Origin: Curtobacterium sp. MCSS17_007
GTDB lineage: Bacteria; Actinomycetota; Actinomycetes; Actinomycetales; Microbacteriaceae
DNA: 64,000 nucleotides
Direction: 5' to 3'
Assembly (NCBI RefSeq): GCF_003234175.2
Contig: NZ_CP126257.1
Span: 1,984,001 to 2,048,000, forward strand
Part shown: in pieces, positions 1 through 8,178 of the stretch
How the letters are laid out: the number at the start of each line of letters is the position of its first letter
How positions within the stretch are numbered: the first letter of the stretch is position 1
Translations under genes and position numbers: made by a program
The notes under the pieces: model-generated
Told to the model about the DNA's origin: nothing
Seen by the model: the letters and a program-made list of their open reading frames with translations, nothing else
Database searches by the model: none

Positions 1-1435
1 CGCCCGCACGGATGAGAGCGGGACCGAAGATCACGCCGAGCGTGATCGCAATGCCCTTGATCCAGCCCTCATACGACTTGTAGAAGTCGATGCCGTCCTT
101 CACCCGGTCGCGCATCCAGTCGACGGCGTCTCCGCCCGCCTTCATCGCGTCAGAGAACTTGCCCTTGACGAACTCGACCGAGTCGTTCCAAGCGTCTTGG
201 ACTTGTCCCCACGCGTCCTTGAGCACGTCCGCTGCCTTGCCGACGATGTCGAACTTGGTTTGCAGGTATACGAGCCCGACCGCAAGCGCCGCGGCAGCCG
301 CGATTCCGAGCGCTATAGGAGTGAGGCTCAGCGCGCTGAGGGCGAGGCCGATGGTCTGAGCGGCTTTGGCGAACGCCACCAGGTCGGTGATGACGTTGCC
401 GATCTTGAACGCGACGAACGCGGAAGCGACGCCGATCAGTGCGAACTTGATCTCAGGGAGATGCGTGGCGCCCCACTTGATCCACTCGACGAGCTTCTGT
501 CCAGCGCCTTCGACGAAGTTGGCGAGCCCGTTGCCGATCTGTTTCGCGGCGTTCTTGAGCTCCGGAGTCGACATGGCATCGGAGAAGCCCTGTACTGCCT
601 TCGTCAAACGGTCGAAGAGCCCGCCCTGTTGAACGAGCACCGGAGAGCCGTCGTCGAACTTCGAGTAGTCGATGCCGATCAGTGAGAACGCGAGGGAACG
701 GACGGAGCCGGTCAAGCCGCTGAGGCGGCCGGTCATCGTGTTGCTCATCTTCTCGATGGCGTCGGCCGGGACCATGCCGCGCATCGCCTCGTTGAACGTC
801 TGCGCGGAGATCTCGCCGGCCGCCATCTTGTCGCGGACGTCGGTGATGGACACGCCGAGCTTCTTCGCCAGGGCGGTCGTGATCGGGACGCCGTTCTCGA
901 TCAGCTGGAGCGCGTCCTGCGCGTAGAGCTTGCCCGCGGCGTTGACCTGGCCGTACACGACGGCGAGGTTCGACCAGTTGGCACCCGTGGTAGCCACGAG
1001 CCCGCCGAGCGTCTGGATGTCGCCCTTCACGTCCTGAGCGGTGCGTCCGTAACCGAGCAGCGTCTTGGCGGCGGCAGTGACGTCAGGGAAGGCGAACGGA
1101 GTGCCGCGCGCGAAGTCGTAGAGATCGGTGAAGAGGTCTTTGGCCGTCTGGGCGTCGCCGGTGAGAGCCCGGAAGGAGGCCGCCGTATTCTGCAGCTGAG
1201 TGGCGCTGGCCAGGCCGAAGCCGACGAACGCGGTAGCGCTTCCGGCGACGATGGCCGTTGCCGCTTTGGCAGCCGTCCCGATGAAGTCGAAGTTGCTTTT
1301 GAAGCGTTCGGCCGCTTGCGAGGCGCTGCCCGTATCGCTCTCGACCTGTTGGAGATTTTTTCGAACCGAATCAGAGGCGGCCTTGCTGCCGCTCTCTTTC
1401 GTCTCAATCAGGATGCCGATGCGATTTTGTGCCAC
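1..1435 (-). CDS. Tail tape measure protein (5' part; runs off the left edge)
   Basis: The frame opens with GTG at 1435 (protein begins AQNRIGILIETKESGSKAA) and stays open to the window edge, so at least 478 residues are present and the C-terminus is missing. An in-frame stop lies two codons upstream of the GTG, which fixes the start. The protein is rich in Ala, Ser, Gln and Lys with alternating helical and hydrophobic stretches, as in siphovirus tape measure proteins that set tail length. Its place directly after a frameshifting tail-chaperone pair is the classic position. The family call rests on composition and context. Confidence 0.85.
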   Translation of the reverse strand, partial: MAQNRIGILIETKESGSKAASDSVRKNLQQVESDTGSASQAAERFKSNFDFIGTAAKAATAIVAGSATAFVGFGLASATQLQNTAASFRALTGDAQTAKDLFTDLYDFARGTPFAFPDVTAAAKTLLGYGRTAQDVKGDIQTLGGLVATTGANWSNLAVVYGQVNAAGKLYAQDALQLIENGVPITTALAKKLGVSITDVRDKMAAGEISAQTFNEAMRGMVPADAIEKMSNTMTGRLSGLTGSVRSLAFSLIGIDYSKFDDGSPVLVQQGGLFDRLTKAVQGFSDAMSTPELKNAAKQIGNGLANFVEGAGQKLVEWIKWGATHLPEIKFALIGVASAFVAFKIGNVITDLVAFAKAAQTIGLALSALSLTPIALGIAAAAALAVGLVYLQTKFDIVGKAADVLKDAWGQVQDAWNDSVEFVKGKFSDAMKAGGDAVDWMRDRVKDGIDFYKSYEGWIKGIAITLGVIFGPALIRAG

Positions 1436-1456
1436 TCGTTATTCAATTGACAGTGT

Positions 1457-2043
1457 TTAGTTGTTGTTTCGCGCTTTCTGTCTTTCTTCGTCCAATTTAA
1501 CACGCTCCTGGTCGAGTAGACAGAACCAAATGAACTCGTCCACGGCCTCTTCCGGCTCGCGCTCAAATTGAAGACGGGAGAGGTGAAACCTCTCCCTGTA
1601 GCGGTATTCGAGAACCGCGCGCACCACTTCCGGATCGGCGGAGTCGAGTTCGTTCCGTACGACGACCTTGCTGTATTGCTCCCAAAGGTCCGCGAACTGA
1701 CGCCGCTGATCCTCTAGGCTTTTGGGGCGACGAACTTGCTCTGCGTGATCGTGGTGAAGATGTCAGTCAGGACCACTTTGCCGAAGTCGTCGAGGTCGTC
1801 GACCTCGGCTTCCACGTGCTCGCCGTCCACGACGACCGTGCCGCCCTTGAACGCGTGCTTCGCTGCTTCGCGGAAGACTTCTACCGTTCCGGCTTCGTCA
1901 TCCTTGTGCAGCTTCTGCAGTTTGGCCTGCACCTCGTTGCTGTAATCGTTGCTCAAGGGTTGAAAACGGATGAACGTCTGGTCGTCGAATCCGTCGGCCA
2001 GGCCGTCAAGCAAGTAAGTTTTCGTTAGGTCCAATCGTGACAT
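1457..2043 (-). CDS. Tail assembly chaperone GT fusion made by -1 frameshift
   Basis: The upstream chaperone frame (2043-1714) ends ...FVAPKA. Just before the stop lies the canonical slippery heptamer C-CCA-AAA (1726-1720 on the minus strand). Slipping back one base gives an open frame continuing to the TAA at 1457, adding 87 residues (SLEDQRRQFADLWEQY... to ...QKARNNN) for a 195-residue product. This matches the lambda G/GT arrangement, in which a minor fraction of ribosomes makes the fusion that guides tail tube assembly around the tape measure. The downstream part has no plausible start of its own. The frameshift is inferred from sequence and position, not shown. Confidence 0.85.
1714..2043 (-). 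CDS. Tail assembly chaperone G-like, unshifted product
   Basis: This 109-residue acidic protein (MSRLDLTKTYLLDG...) lies between the tail tube gene and the tape measure gene, where siphoviruses encode the short tail assembly chaperone. It resembles tail chaperones with a phosphate-loop-free, mostly helical body; no catalytic motif is visible. Its last codons overlap the slippery heptamer described for the GT fusion. The start is the ATG at 2043. Function is assigned from position, length and the frameshift signal. Confidence 0.8.
   Translation of the reverse strand: MSRLDLTKTYLLDGLADGFDDQTFIRFQPLSNDYSNEVQAKLQKLHKDDEAGTVEVFREAAKHAFKGGTVVVDGEHVEAEVDDLDDFGKVVLTDIFTTITQSKFVAPKA
1720..1726 (-). 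promoter_or_regulatory. Programmed -1 ribosomal frameshift site (CCCAAAA)
   Basis: The heptamer reads C CCA AAA in the zero frame, an X XXY YYZ slippery site, four bases before the zero-frame TAG. The -1 frame is open for 87 codons beyond it and closed soon upstream, so both products share one start. Confidence 0.85.
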
Positions 2044-2113
2044 GTATGTGTTGCTCCAATTAAATAGTGCCCTTATTTACGCATAAGGGCACTTGAGAGT
2101 CAACGGTCAAGCT

Positions 2114-3073
2114 TTAAGCAGGAAGATAGCTTACCTGTGCGTTCGTGAGAACGGGAACCACCGTCTTTCCGGTGGTGTCAGGCTCGAAGTAGAGCGAGAC
2201 CGTCTGGGTCACGATGTCGTCCAATCCCTTGTTCAGAGAGATTTCTCGGATGCGCACACGGTTGCCCGAGAGGACAAGTGTCTTCGTTCCGTTCGCGATC
2301 GTGATCTGAGCGGACTGAATCGAGTTGGCGAACCAGCCGTCTTCGAAGTCGGTGTTCTTGTAGCGCATCGTGATCTCGCCCTTCGCTTCCCAAGGGCCGC
2401 GGTCGAACTCCGCGTTGGAGTCGGTGCCGAGCGGGAAGAACGGATCGCCGGTCGAGCGGTCGAGGTTCAGCGTGACGCTGGTCGCGTCGATCACCGGAGC
2501 GGCTGCGATCCCCGCCTGGTTCGCAGCAAACTTGATCGAGACGTGCTTGCTGGTGAACTCGGTCTCAGGGACGAACGCCGCCGAAGTAGTGACGACCGAG
2601 CCGAGCCGCGCCTTCATCGGAGCGGAGACGGTGACCCATCCTCCTGCTTCCGCCTTCAGTTCGATGCTGTCGACTACCGCGTACGGGTGCCGCTTGCTGT
2701 GAGCCGGGCTGACCATGGAGAGGGTCGCCGTCTTCGGAACGGAGCTTGGAAGCACGTCGAAGGTGTGGTTGAAGAGTCCGCCGTTCGCTACGGAGCTGAC
2801 GGAACCGAAGAGCAGGTAGAACAGGTAGCCGATGCCGATGTCCGTCACTTTGCCGCCGAGCGTGCCCGCATAAGAGCGCGCGACGATCTCGCTGTCGTTC
2901 ACCTTGACGGGGTTTCCCATCGCGCTGTTGTTCTCGATGATGTTCAGGTTCGGCTGCAAGTCGTTGTCGAGCCATCGGTAGAAGATCTGCGGAGCTACCG
3001 GAACGCCGGGCGTGGTTTCGAGCCCGAGCCCGACCGCCTCGATCCGTCCGTCAAATTGCTGGTGGCTACTCAT
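2114..3073 (-). CDS. Major tail tube protein
   Basis: A 319-residue protein, the right size for a siphovirus tail tube subunit, starting MSSHQQFDGRIEAVGLG. It is rich in beta-forming segments, and its position between the tail terminator/completion genes and the tail chaperones is the normal place for the tube gene. The N-terminal half holds the conserved-looking segment GLETTPGVPVAPQIFYRWLD, common in phage tube proteins that contact the tail terminator. It overlaps the preceding small gene by 8 bases. Assignment is by length, composition and synteny. Confidence 0.8.
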   Translation of the reverse strand: MSSHQQFDGRIEAVGLGLETTPGVPVAPQIFYRWLDNDLQPNLNIIENNSAMGNPVKVNDSEIVARSYAGTLGGKVTDIGIGYLFYLLFGSVSSVANGGLFNHTFDVLPSSVPKTATLSMVSPAHSKRHPYAVVDSIELKAEAGGWVTVSAPMKARLGSVVTTSAAFVPETEFTSKHVSIKFAANQAGIAAAPVIDATSVTLNLDRSTGDPFFPLGTDSNAEFDRGPWEAKGEITMRYKNTDFEDGWFANSIQSAQITIANGTKTLVLSGNRVRIREISLNKGLDDIVTQTVSLYFEPDTTGKTVVPVLTNAQVSYLPA

Positions 3074-3266
3074 CGCTCTTCTCCTTTCCGGCTTGGTCGG
3101 CCGCTTCTTGTTGTTTCGCTACGATCGCGTCGTGCTTCTCCGTCGCTTCAGCGAGGGTTTCGGCTTGGACCGAGATGCCGGTGTAGGGGAAAGTGAAAGT
3201 CTTCGTCATGTCGACTTCCTCGGCTTCCGCCACCTTCTTGATAGGTTCTTCCTGTTTCTTAGTCAT
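3066..3266 (-). CDS. Small acidic/basic protein before the tail tube gene
   Basis: A 66-residue, highly charged, probably helical protein (MTKKQEEPIKKVAEAEE...) of unknown function. I chose the ATG at 3266 rather than an upstream in-frame start because a TATATT hexamer (3273-3278, complement) ends six bases before it, which predicts a leaderless transcript. The gene overlaps the start of the tail tube gene, suggesting translational coupling. Small genes at this position are common in phage tail modules, but I do not recognise the family. Confidence 0.6.
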   Translation of the reverse strand: MTKKQEEPIKKVAEAEEVDMTKTFTFPYTGISVQAETLAEATEKHDAIVAKQQEAADQAGKEKSDE

Positions 3267-3308
3267 GCGGCCAATATAAAGCAAGCGCAATCATTTTAGA
3301 ATAGGAAA

Positions 3309-3818
3309 CTAATAGCGCACGTCGACCGAGTACTGGATGCCGAAGGTCACGTGGGCCTCGATCGTCATCAGCCCCGAATCGCGCGGCTGGATGCCGTATT
3401 CAGTGGTCATGTCGTCGGCTATCTCGTTCTGGTCGAGTCGTCCGAAGTCGCGGATCGCGCCTTTGACCGTCTGGTCCATGTAGTGACCGGTGGTTTCGTC
3501 GCGCCGGCCTACGATCGCCCGCAGTTTGCGCTGGGTCGGCGCGTCCAGGACTTCCTTGTCGTTCCGGTAGTCGTCCTTCTTGTCGAAGACGACCTTGATC
3601 AGGATCTGCTCTTCGATGTCGTCCTGGCTCATTGAGCCCTGGCTGGTGACGTCTTGGTTCTCGCTGACGATGACGCAAGGGAGGTCGAACGCGGCGATGT
3701 CTCCGGGGTCGTCGTCGAAGTAGCGCTTGAAGTACTCCCCGAAGCGGTCGCGAAGCAGATCGATCACCTTCGTGACGCGATCGCCGTAGTCGCCCGCCAG
3801 AGGGTCGAAATCAGACAC
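3309..3818 (-). CDS. Putative tail terminator / minor tail protein
   Basis: A 169-residue protein (MSDFDPLAGDYGDRVTK...) sitting between the tail-completion gene and the tail tube gene. Size and order match tail terminator or neck proteins that cap the tail tube and join it to the head. The pattern of an N-terminal helix followed by beta strands ending in IQYSVDVRY fits such proteins. It overlaps the previous gene by 8 bases. There is no decisive motif, so another neck role is possible. Confidence 0.6.
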   Translation of the reverse strand: MSDFDPLAGDYGDRVTKVIDLLRDRFGEYFKRYFDDDPGDIAAFDLPCVIVSENQDVTSQGSMSQDDIEEQILIKVVFDKKDDYRNDKEVLDAPTQRKLRAIVGRRDETTGHYMDQTVKGAIRDFGRLDQNEIADDMTTEYGIQPRDSGLMTIEAHVTFGIQYSVDVRY

Positions 3819-4269
3819 CGGCCGACTCCATGTTCTTGCCGATGTTGTCAGCGATGAACTCGCCTACGCGCTGAGCGCGCGGAGCGTCGACGTCCATCGT
3901 GACGCGCTGAGGCACGCCCTCGCCGTTCTGGTGGAAGCGGAAGTAGAACCTGTCGTTGAACAGGAACACCGAGCTCTCTTTGGCGTCGAACTTGTAGCCG
4001 CGGTTCATCGCGCCGCTGCGAATGAGCGGAGGACGGCCGGGGAAGCGTCGCGCCTTGAGGGCCGCGTAGGAGGCGCTGAGAGGCTGCCAGGGCTTGCCGA
4101 CGATCTGGCCTCGAGACGCGAACACCTCGCCGGAGAAGAACTGCGAGAGGTACTTGCCGGATGCGTTCATCGCCTGGCCGAGATTCAAGATGGTCGCCCC
4201 GAACTTCTGGAACCGGGACATGAACTCCCGGCTGCCGCTGACCTTGATCGTGACCGAGAAGTCAGCCAT
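3811..4269 (-). CDS. Phage virion morphogenesis protein, Mu gpG-like tail completion
   Basis: A 152-residue basic protein. The central segment WQPLSASYAALKARRFPG followed by PPLIRSGAMNRG is the typical signature of the Mu G / P2 S tail-completion family (W-x-PL...Y...K...P.LI.SG.M). These proteins act at head-tail joining. The ATG overlaps the stop of the upstream connector gene by one base, so the pair is probably translationally coupled. The start at 4269 follows that junction. Confidence 0.75.
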   Translation of the reverse strand: MADFSVTIKVSGSREFMSRFQKFGATILNLGQAMNASGKYLSQFFSGEVFASRGQIVGKPWQPLSASYAALKARRFPGRPPLIRSGAMNRGYKFDAKESSVFLFNDRFYFRFHQNGEGVPQRVTMDVDAPRAQRVGEFIADNIGKNMESAGV

Positions 4270-5156
4270 CAGAACCGCTGTCCGATCCCGAACATGCGCG
4301 GCTGATCGCCGAAGTCATAACTCACCCCCTCCGTGGTGGAGAGCGAGTTCCCGTCCGTGTCGGTCAGGGATGCGCCCTGGTTGGCGTACAGCTGCACTGA
4401 GGCGCGCGCTTCGTCGACGAGCTTCTGGTACTTCGAGCCGTAGGCGTTGAGCAGAAGGAAGGCTGCTGCAAGCTTCTCGGTCAGAACGCGCACCGCGTCG
4501 GGCACCGGCTTGAAGGGCGTCTCGTAGTAGTTCGCCAGGGCGGCGTTAATCTCTGCCTGCGCGGCTCGACGCTGCTGGTCCACGGCGGTGTCGCTCAGGT
4601 TGGTCGAGTTGGTGAAGCCCGCCTCGGCCCGGATGTCTCCGAGCGACGCGTAGCGCGCATAGTCATCCCCGCGGACGGCGGCAGACAGATCGAGCGGCGT
4701 CTCTTCGTCAGTGAGCTCGTTCCAGTTCGTGAGCAGGTACCAGTAGCCGGCACCCCCGCTTGGATCGGCGTAATAGGTGTCGGGCCGGTCCGCCTGGATC
4801 GCCCGGCTGGCCAGAGGGCTGAACGCCTCGATCAACGGCACCCTGCCGTCGACGTTGACTGCTCTGCGGATGCGCACCCGGTCGCCGAGCACGGCCGTGA
4901 CGGGCTCAAAGCGCTTGTGTGCGCGTTCCAATGGCGCGGCCAGGTTCAGGGTCGTTTCATCGGCAACGGCCTCAACTACGGCCTTCTCGCAGCCGTCCAG
5001 GCCCGGTTCGCCCAAGTAGATCGACTGACCGGCAATGAAACCGGCCGTATCAGCCACGCTGACGGCGGAAGCCCCCTCCGCCGCGTCGAGAGCAAGCTCC
5101 GACCGTTCGGTGACGTTCTCGTTCCTGAATGACTTGACGAAGAGGGGTACTGGCAT
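4269..5156 (-). CDS. Head-tail connector protein, DUF1320/Mu gp36-like C-terminal domain
   Basis: This 295-residue protein appears to have two parts. Residues ~1-90 carry a beta-rich repeat-like domain (TERSELALDAAEGASAVSV). The C-terminal ~150 residues begin YASLGDIRAEAGF and hold DQQRRAAQAEINAALANYYE, which resembles gp36/gp6-type adaptor proteins joining portal to tail. I use the ATG at 5156, preceded by AAGGAAA; an in-frame start nine codons upstream (5183) is possible. It is the first gene of the tail module, separated from the head genes by two opposite-strand genes, so it probably has its own promoter; a weak CATATT lies just upstream. Confidence 0.65.
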   Translation of the reverse strand: MPVPLFVKSFRNENVTERSELALDAAEGASAVSVADTAGFIAGQSIYLGEPGLDGCEKAVVEAVADETTLNLAAPLERAHKRFEPVTAVLGDRVRIRRAVNVDGRVPLIEAFSPLASRAIQADRPDTYYADPSGGAGYWYLLTNWNELTDEETPLDLSAAVRGDDYARYASLGDIRAEAGFTNSTNLSDTAVDQQRRAAQAEINAALANYYETPFKPVPDAVRVLTEKLAAAFLLLNAYGSKYQKLVDEARASVQLYANQGASLTDTDGNSLSTTEGVSYDFGDQPRMFGIGQRF

Positions 5157-5240
5157 TGAGTTTCGTGTTTCCTTGAGCATCAATATGACACAGTGACTCC
5201 ACTAATTGAATAGTAATGCGAGCGGCCCTCGCGGTTCTGC

Positions 5241-5252
5241 TACAGTCGCCCC
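5241..5252 (+). promoter_or_regulatory. -10 element for a leaderless start (TACAGT + 6 nt)
   Basis: TACAGT ends six bases before the ATG at 5253, leaving no room for a 5' leader or ribosome binding site. The same spacing is seen at the paralogous gene (TAGAGT at 5849-5854, GTG at 5861). No convincing -35 hexamer is visible. Confidence 0.6.
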
Positions 5253-5825
5253 ATGCTCACGCCCGGGTCGGCCGTTCATCTGCACGCGGTCGGCCAAGCC
5301 GCTGCCCCGACCGCCCCTTGGTGGGGCGTTCCCGTCGTGGCGGGCTGCTTCCTGATCGTCGGCGCGATTCTGGGGTTCCTCTTCAATCGCCTCCAGGACA
5401 AACACAGAGCCAAGCGTGAAAAGCTCGAGCGTTGGGATCAGAACGTCCTCGACCACACTTCGCGCGTAGTTCTGTTGGCGGAGCGGTTCATCGCCGAAGC
5501 ACATGAGCACGAACTGTCCACGCGCACCATGGCCGAAGCGGGGATCGCCCAGATGCACGCAGGCCAACCGGTAGCCCCACCTCCCGTGCCCGTTCCGACT
5601 CTTGCCCGATTCATGGACACCTACGAAGAGATCGCGAGCGAACTGACGTCGCTCCGGCTCATCGCTACCAGCAGCATCCGCGACGTGGCTCAGACGGTCA
5701 AAGACGAGGTCTGGCAGCTGATGATGACAACCGAGATGGCTGACATCTACGCCCGGGAGAGGACCGTCCGTACGTCCGTCGGTTCGCTCGAAACTGCGGT
5801 CCGGAGCCACTTCGGAATCGAGTGA
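5253..5825 (+). CDS. Accessory membrane protein (moron A), single-pass
   Basis: A 190-residue protein with a short N-terminal region, the segment TAPWWGVPVVAGCFLIVGAI that starts one membrane helix (residues ~21-45), a basic stretch (DKHRAKREKLER) predicted to be cytoplasmic, and a long helical C-terminal domain. It is paralogous to the next gene: both share PWWGVPV-(V/I)-AG followed by LG and FNR. The gene is read against the flanking structural genes and has its own apparent leaderless promoter, typical of phage 'morons' expressed from the prophage. A role in superinfection exclusion or host modification is a guess; no known domain is recognised. Confidence 0.75.
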   Translation: MLTPGSAVHLHAVGQAAAPTAPWWGVPVVAGCFLIVGAILGFLFNRLQDKHRAKREKLERWDQNVLDHTSRVVLLAERFIAEAHEHELSTRTMAEAGIAQMHAGQPVAPPPVPVPTLARFMDTYEEIASELTSLRLIATSSIRDVAQTVKDEVWQLMMTTEMADIYARERTVRTSVGSLETAVRSHFGIE

Positions 5826-5860
5826 CTAGCGGGGCAAAGGGTGCGCGCTAGAGTCGCGGA

Positions 5861-6463
5861 GTGAGCCTCACTTCGGTACCAGGTGCGACGACGATTCCGA
5901 CGCCCAGCCCGTCCCCCATCGTGGTGGAGCTGTCCAACCAGGCGTCAACTGCCCCTTGGTGGGGAGTACCAGTGATCGCCGGCATCTTCCTGCTCGCCGG
6001 TGCGTGCCTCGGGTACGTCTTCAACCGGTCGATGGATCGAAGGCGCAACCTCCGCGAAGACCAGATCCGCTGGCACACCGTCGTCCGGGAACTTGCCGCG
6101 GACATAGTGGCGCTCGGAGACGACCTAGCCTGGTCCGGCCGCGTGCTCGATTCGTTGCGCAATGACGACGGGGACATCGACGACGCCAAGCTCCCCGGCT
6201 ACTCGGAGCAGCTCAAACGGTTCAGCGAGGACCTCCAGTCCATGTTCTCGAAAGCGAACCAATTGAACCTGCTCGTCGGCAGGGACATCGGCGATCCGAT
6301 GTTCCTGTTCACCTACGTGTCCAGAGACGCCTCAAAGGTTCCCGACGACGACGAAGAGCGGAAGCTCATCAGGACCACGCATAAGAAGTTCAAGGACGAC
6401 TTCATCGCTGCAGTCCGCAAGTACCTCGAACTAGACACGGAGCAAACAAAAAGAGCCCCGTAG
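5861..6463 (+). CDS. Accessory membrane protein (moron B), paralogue of the previous gene
   Basis: A 200-residue protein, GTG start at 5861 directly after TAGAGT plus six bases. It has a Ser/Thr/Pro-rich N-terminus, one membrane helix starting TAPWWGVPVIAGIFLLAGA, then basic residues (DRRRNLRED) and a helical, acidic cytoplasmic domain. The membrane segment is closely similar to that of moron A, but the cytoplasmic domains have diverged strongly, suggesting an old tandem duplication with changed targets. Its stop codon lies inside a bidirectional terminator hairpin. Function unknown. Confidence 0.75.
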   Translation: MSLTSVPGATTIPTPSPSPIVVELSNQASTAPWWGVPVIAGIFLLAGACLGYVFNRSMDRRRNLREDQIRWHTVVRELAADIVALGDDLAWSGRVLDSLRNDDGDIDDAKLPGYSEQLKRFSEDLQSMFSKANQLNLLVGRDIGDPMFLFTYVSRDASKVPDDDEERKLIRTTHKKFKDDFIAAVRKYLELDTEQTKRAP

Positions 6464-6468
6464 GGCTC
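6453..6468. terminator. Bidirectional intrinsic terminator between head and moron genes
   Basis: GAGCCC-CGTA-GGGCTC. Read leftward, the stem is followed by TTTTTGTTT, a strong terminator for the head operon just after the gene ending at 6489. Read rightward it lies at the stop codon of moron B and is followed by CGTTTGG. It implies that head and tail modules are separate transcription units. Confidence 0.75.
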
Positions 6469-6488
6469 CGTTTGGCGCGTAGGACCGA

Positions 6489-6782
6489 TTAGTCCTGTTT
6501 TACTGCACGTGCGGCCGCGATGGCCTCCACGATCTGATCGCGCTTGCTGTCGCCGTTGATTCCTTCCAGGACGAGCCCTTCGGATTCAGCTTCGGCCAGC
6601 AGTTCGGCTTTGGTCTTCGGTTTTTCTTCGATGACTTCCGCTTCTTGAGCGTGGCGGCCTTTGGTCGCGACGCCCGCTTCGATGAGGGCGTCGGCCTGGT
6701 CGGTCTTCAGTTCGATCGACTGGCCCTTCGTGTAGATTTCGCCGTCGTGTTCAATGTTCGTGAGTGCTTTTACTGAAACCAT
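6489..6782 (-). CDS. Head-associated small protein (SH3-like start, HeH-like C-terminus)
   Basis: A 97-residue protein just downstream of the capsid gene. It begins with a beta-rich module (VKALTNIEHDGEIYTKGQSI), often found in phage proteins of the head-neck region, then an acidic linker, and ends with a short helix-extension-helix-like segment (SKRDQIVEAIAAAR). Such proteins are common after the major capsid gene, but the exact role is not established. A terminator follows its stop codon. Confidence 0.6.
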   Translation of the reverse strand: MVSVKALTNIEHDGEIYTKGQSIELKTDQADALIEAGVATKGRHAQEAEVIEEKPKTKAELLAEAESEGLVLEGINGDSKRDQIVEAIAAARAVKQD

Positions 6783-6796
6783 GTTGATGTTCCTTC

Positions 6797-7741
6797 CTAC
6801 GCCACAGCGTTCTTGATTAGTGAGAACAGTTCGCTCGCGAAGAGCATCTGGTCGTAGTAGTCGTTGTTGCGGACGTACGTGCCCTTAGGGTCGTTCTCAT
6901 CCCACTTGTCGACGTACTTGCCATCGCGGAGAACGAGCGTGTAACCGCCGTTTACAGCGCGCAGGGAAGGCGTTCCCTGGACGAAGCCGATGATGATGTC
7001 CTTGCCCCAGACTGATGTCGGAGTTCCGGTCTGCCCTTCGGTCGTCGCGTCGTACATGGCAGCGCCTACGAACACCTGGGTGATTCCGTAAGGAGCGAAA
7101 AGCTTGATGAAGTCGGCGGTGCCGACTACGCCGGTCTGCGTGTACTTGATGCGTTCGAGGATCTTCGGGTGGTCGACGAGCTGAAGCCAGACGTCCCAGC
7201 CGAAAGCGATCGTGTTAGGACGCTTGAACGACGTGTTGCGTTGCTGGATGATGCGGTTCTTGATCGTGACGAACGGATCGGAGTTCGCGTAGTCGCTGAA
7301 CTGGCTCGTGCCCGAAAGGGTGATGTTGTTCGTGACGATCGAAGTGTCGCGCAGCATTGTAGCCAGGCTGATTTCCTCGGCGAGCGTCATGACTTCGTTA
7401 AGGTTTTCGACAGAGTCGCTTTCGATGTTCAACGGCGAGTCGACGAACTTGTATTCGTCCTTGCTGATGAAGTCTTTCAACGCGTGCTCTTGAAGAGGAC
7501 CGAAGTCTTTCAGAGACTTGCCGAAGGTGATCTCAGAAGTCTTGCTGCGACCCGTACGGAGATCGATGTTCGTACCGCCAGCGCGCAGGTTGTCTTTGTT
7601 GTACGCCCAGTATTTGCCGGTCGGTTTGTCGACGACGATCACTGGGAACAGTTTGCGAGCAATGAAATCGTCCGAGCCGTTGGTGTACTTCTGACTCAGG
7701 CTGGTCAGTACTGGGTCGACGTATGATTGTCCGGTTGCCAT
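6797..7741 (-). CDS. Major capsid protein
   Basis: A 314-residue protein (MATGQSYVDPVLTSLSQKY...) located after protease/scaffold and cement genes, the normal place for the coat subunit. Features include KLFPVIVVDKPTGKYW near the N-terminus and an alpha/beta layout with a C-terminal segment containing NNDYYDQMLFASELFSLI, which fits a HK97-fold capsid protein without a separate N-terminal scaffold domain. The separate protease/scaffold gene supports this. A ribosome binding site AAAGGAAA precedes the ATG. Confidence 0.85.
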   Translation of the reverse strand: MATGQSYVDPVLTSLSQKYTNGSDDFIARKLFPVIVVDKPTGKYWAYNKDNLRAGGTNIDLRTGRSKTSEITFGKSLKDFGPLQEHALKDFISKDEYKFVDSPLNIESDSVENLNEVMTLAEEISLATMLRDTSIVTNNITLSGTSQFSDYANSDPFVTIKNRIIQQRNTSFKRPNTIAFGWDVWLQLVDHPKILERIKYTQTGVVGTADFIKLFAPYGITQVFVGAAMYDATTEGQTGTPTSVWGKDIIIGFVQGTPSLRAVNGGYTLVLRDGKYVDKWDENDPKGTYVRNNDYYDQMLFASELFSLIKNAVA

Positions 7742-7770
7742 ATTCAGTTTTCCTTTGTGGATTTAGTTGT

Positions 7771-8163
7771 TTAGTACAGGAGCGAGAGCTTGTCGTATTC
7801 GAGTACGTCGCCCGCTGCTGCTGCTGCGCGTGCTCGACCGAACACGCGGACCGACGGTTGAGCGCCAGCTGTTGATTGGACCGCGGTGACAGCCTTGCCG
7901 CTCGCGTCTGATGTCAAGAGGGCGTCCTTCGCGATCGTCCCCCCGGCCAGAACTTTGAAAGTTCCCGATCCGTTGAGGTTCGCGACGTCTGCCGTCTCCG
8001 TTGCTTTAGGCGCGTTCGCCAGGACGCCACGGATGTTGTCCGTAGGTCCGGTAGCGAGGATGTACTGTCCGAGCGCGTCAGTCTTCACGATGAAGTACTG
8101 TTTCGCGGTCAGATCTGCACCCGCTTGTCGGCTGTCGTAGTCACCTTGTCGAAATGATGTCAT
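7771..8163 (-). CDS. Capsid cement/decoration protein, DUF2190-like
   Basis: A 130-residue protein with an N-terminal arm (MTSFRQGDYDSRQAGADL) and a small beta-rich body containing DNIRGVLANAP and TFKVLAGGTIAKDALL. This pattern fits DUF2190-type 'recombinase-like' proteins that in many phages are trimeric capsid cement proteins. It lies between the scaffold and major capsid genes. Assignment is by pattern and synteny. Confidence 0.7.
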   Translation of the reverse strand: MTSFRQGDYDSRQAGADLTAKQYFIVKTDALGQYILATGPTDNIRGVLANAPKATETADVANLNGSGTFKVLAGGTIAKDALLTSDASGKAVTAVQSTAGAQPSVRVFGRARAAAAAGDVLEYDKLSLLY

Positions 8164-8178
8164 GTGATTCCTTTCCTT

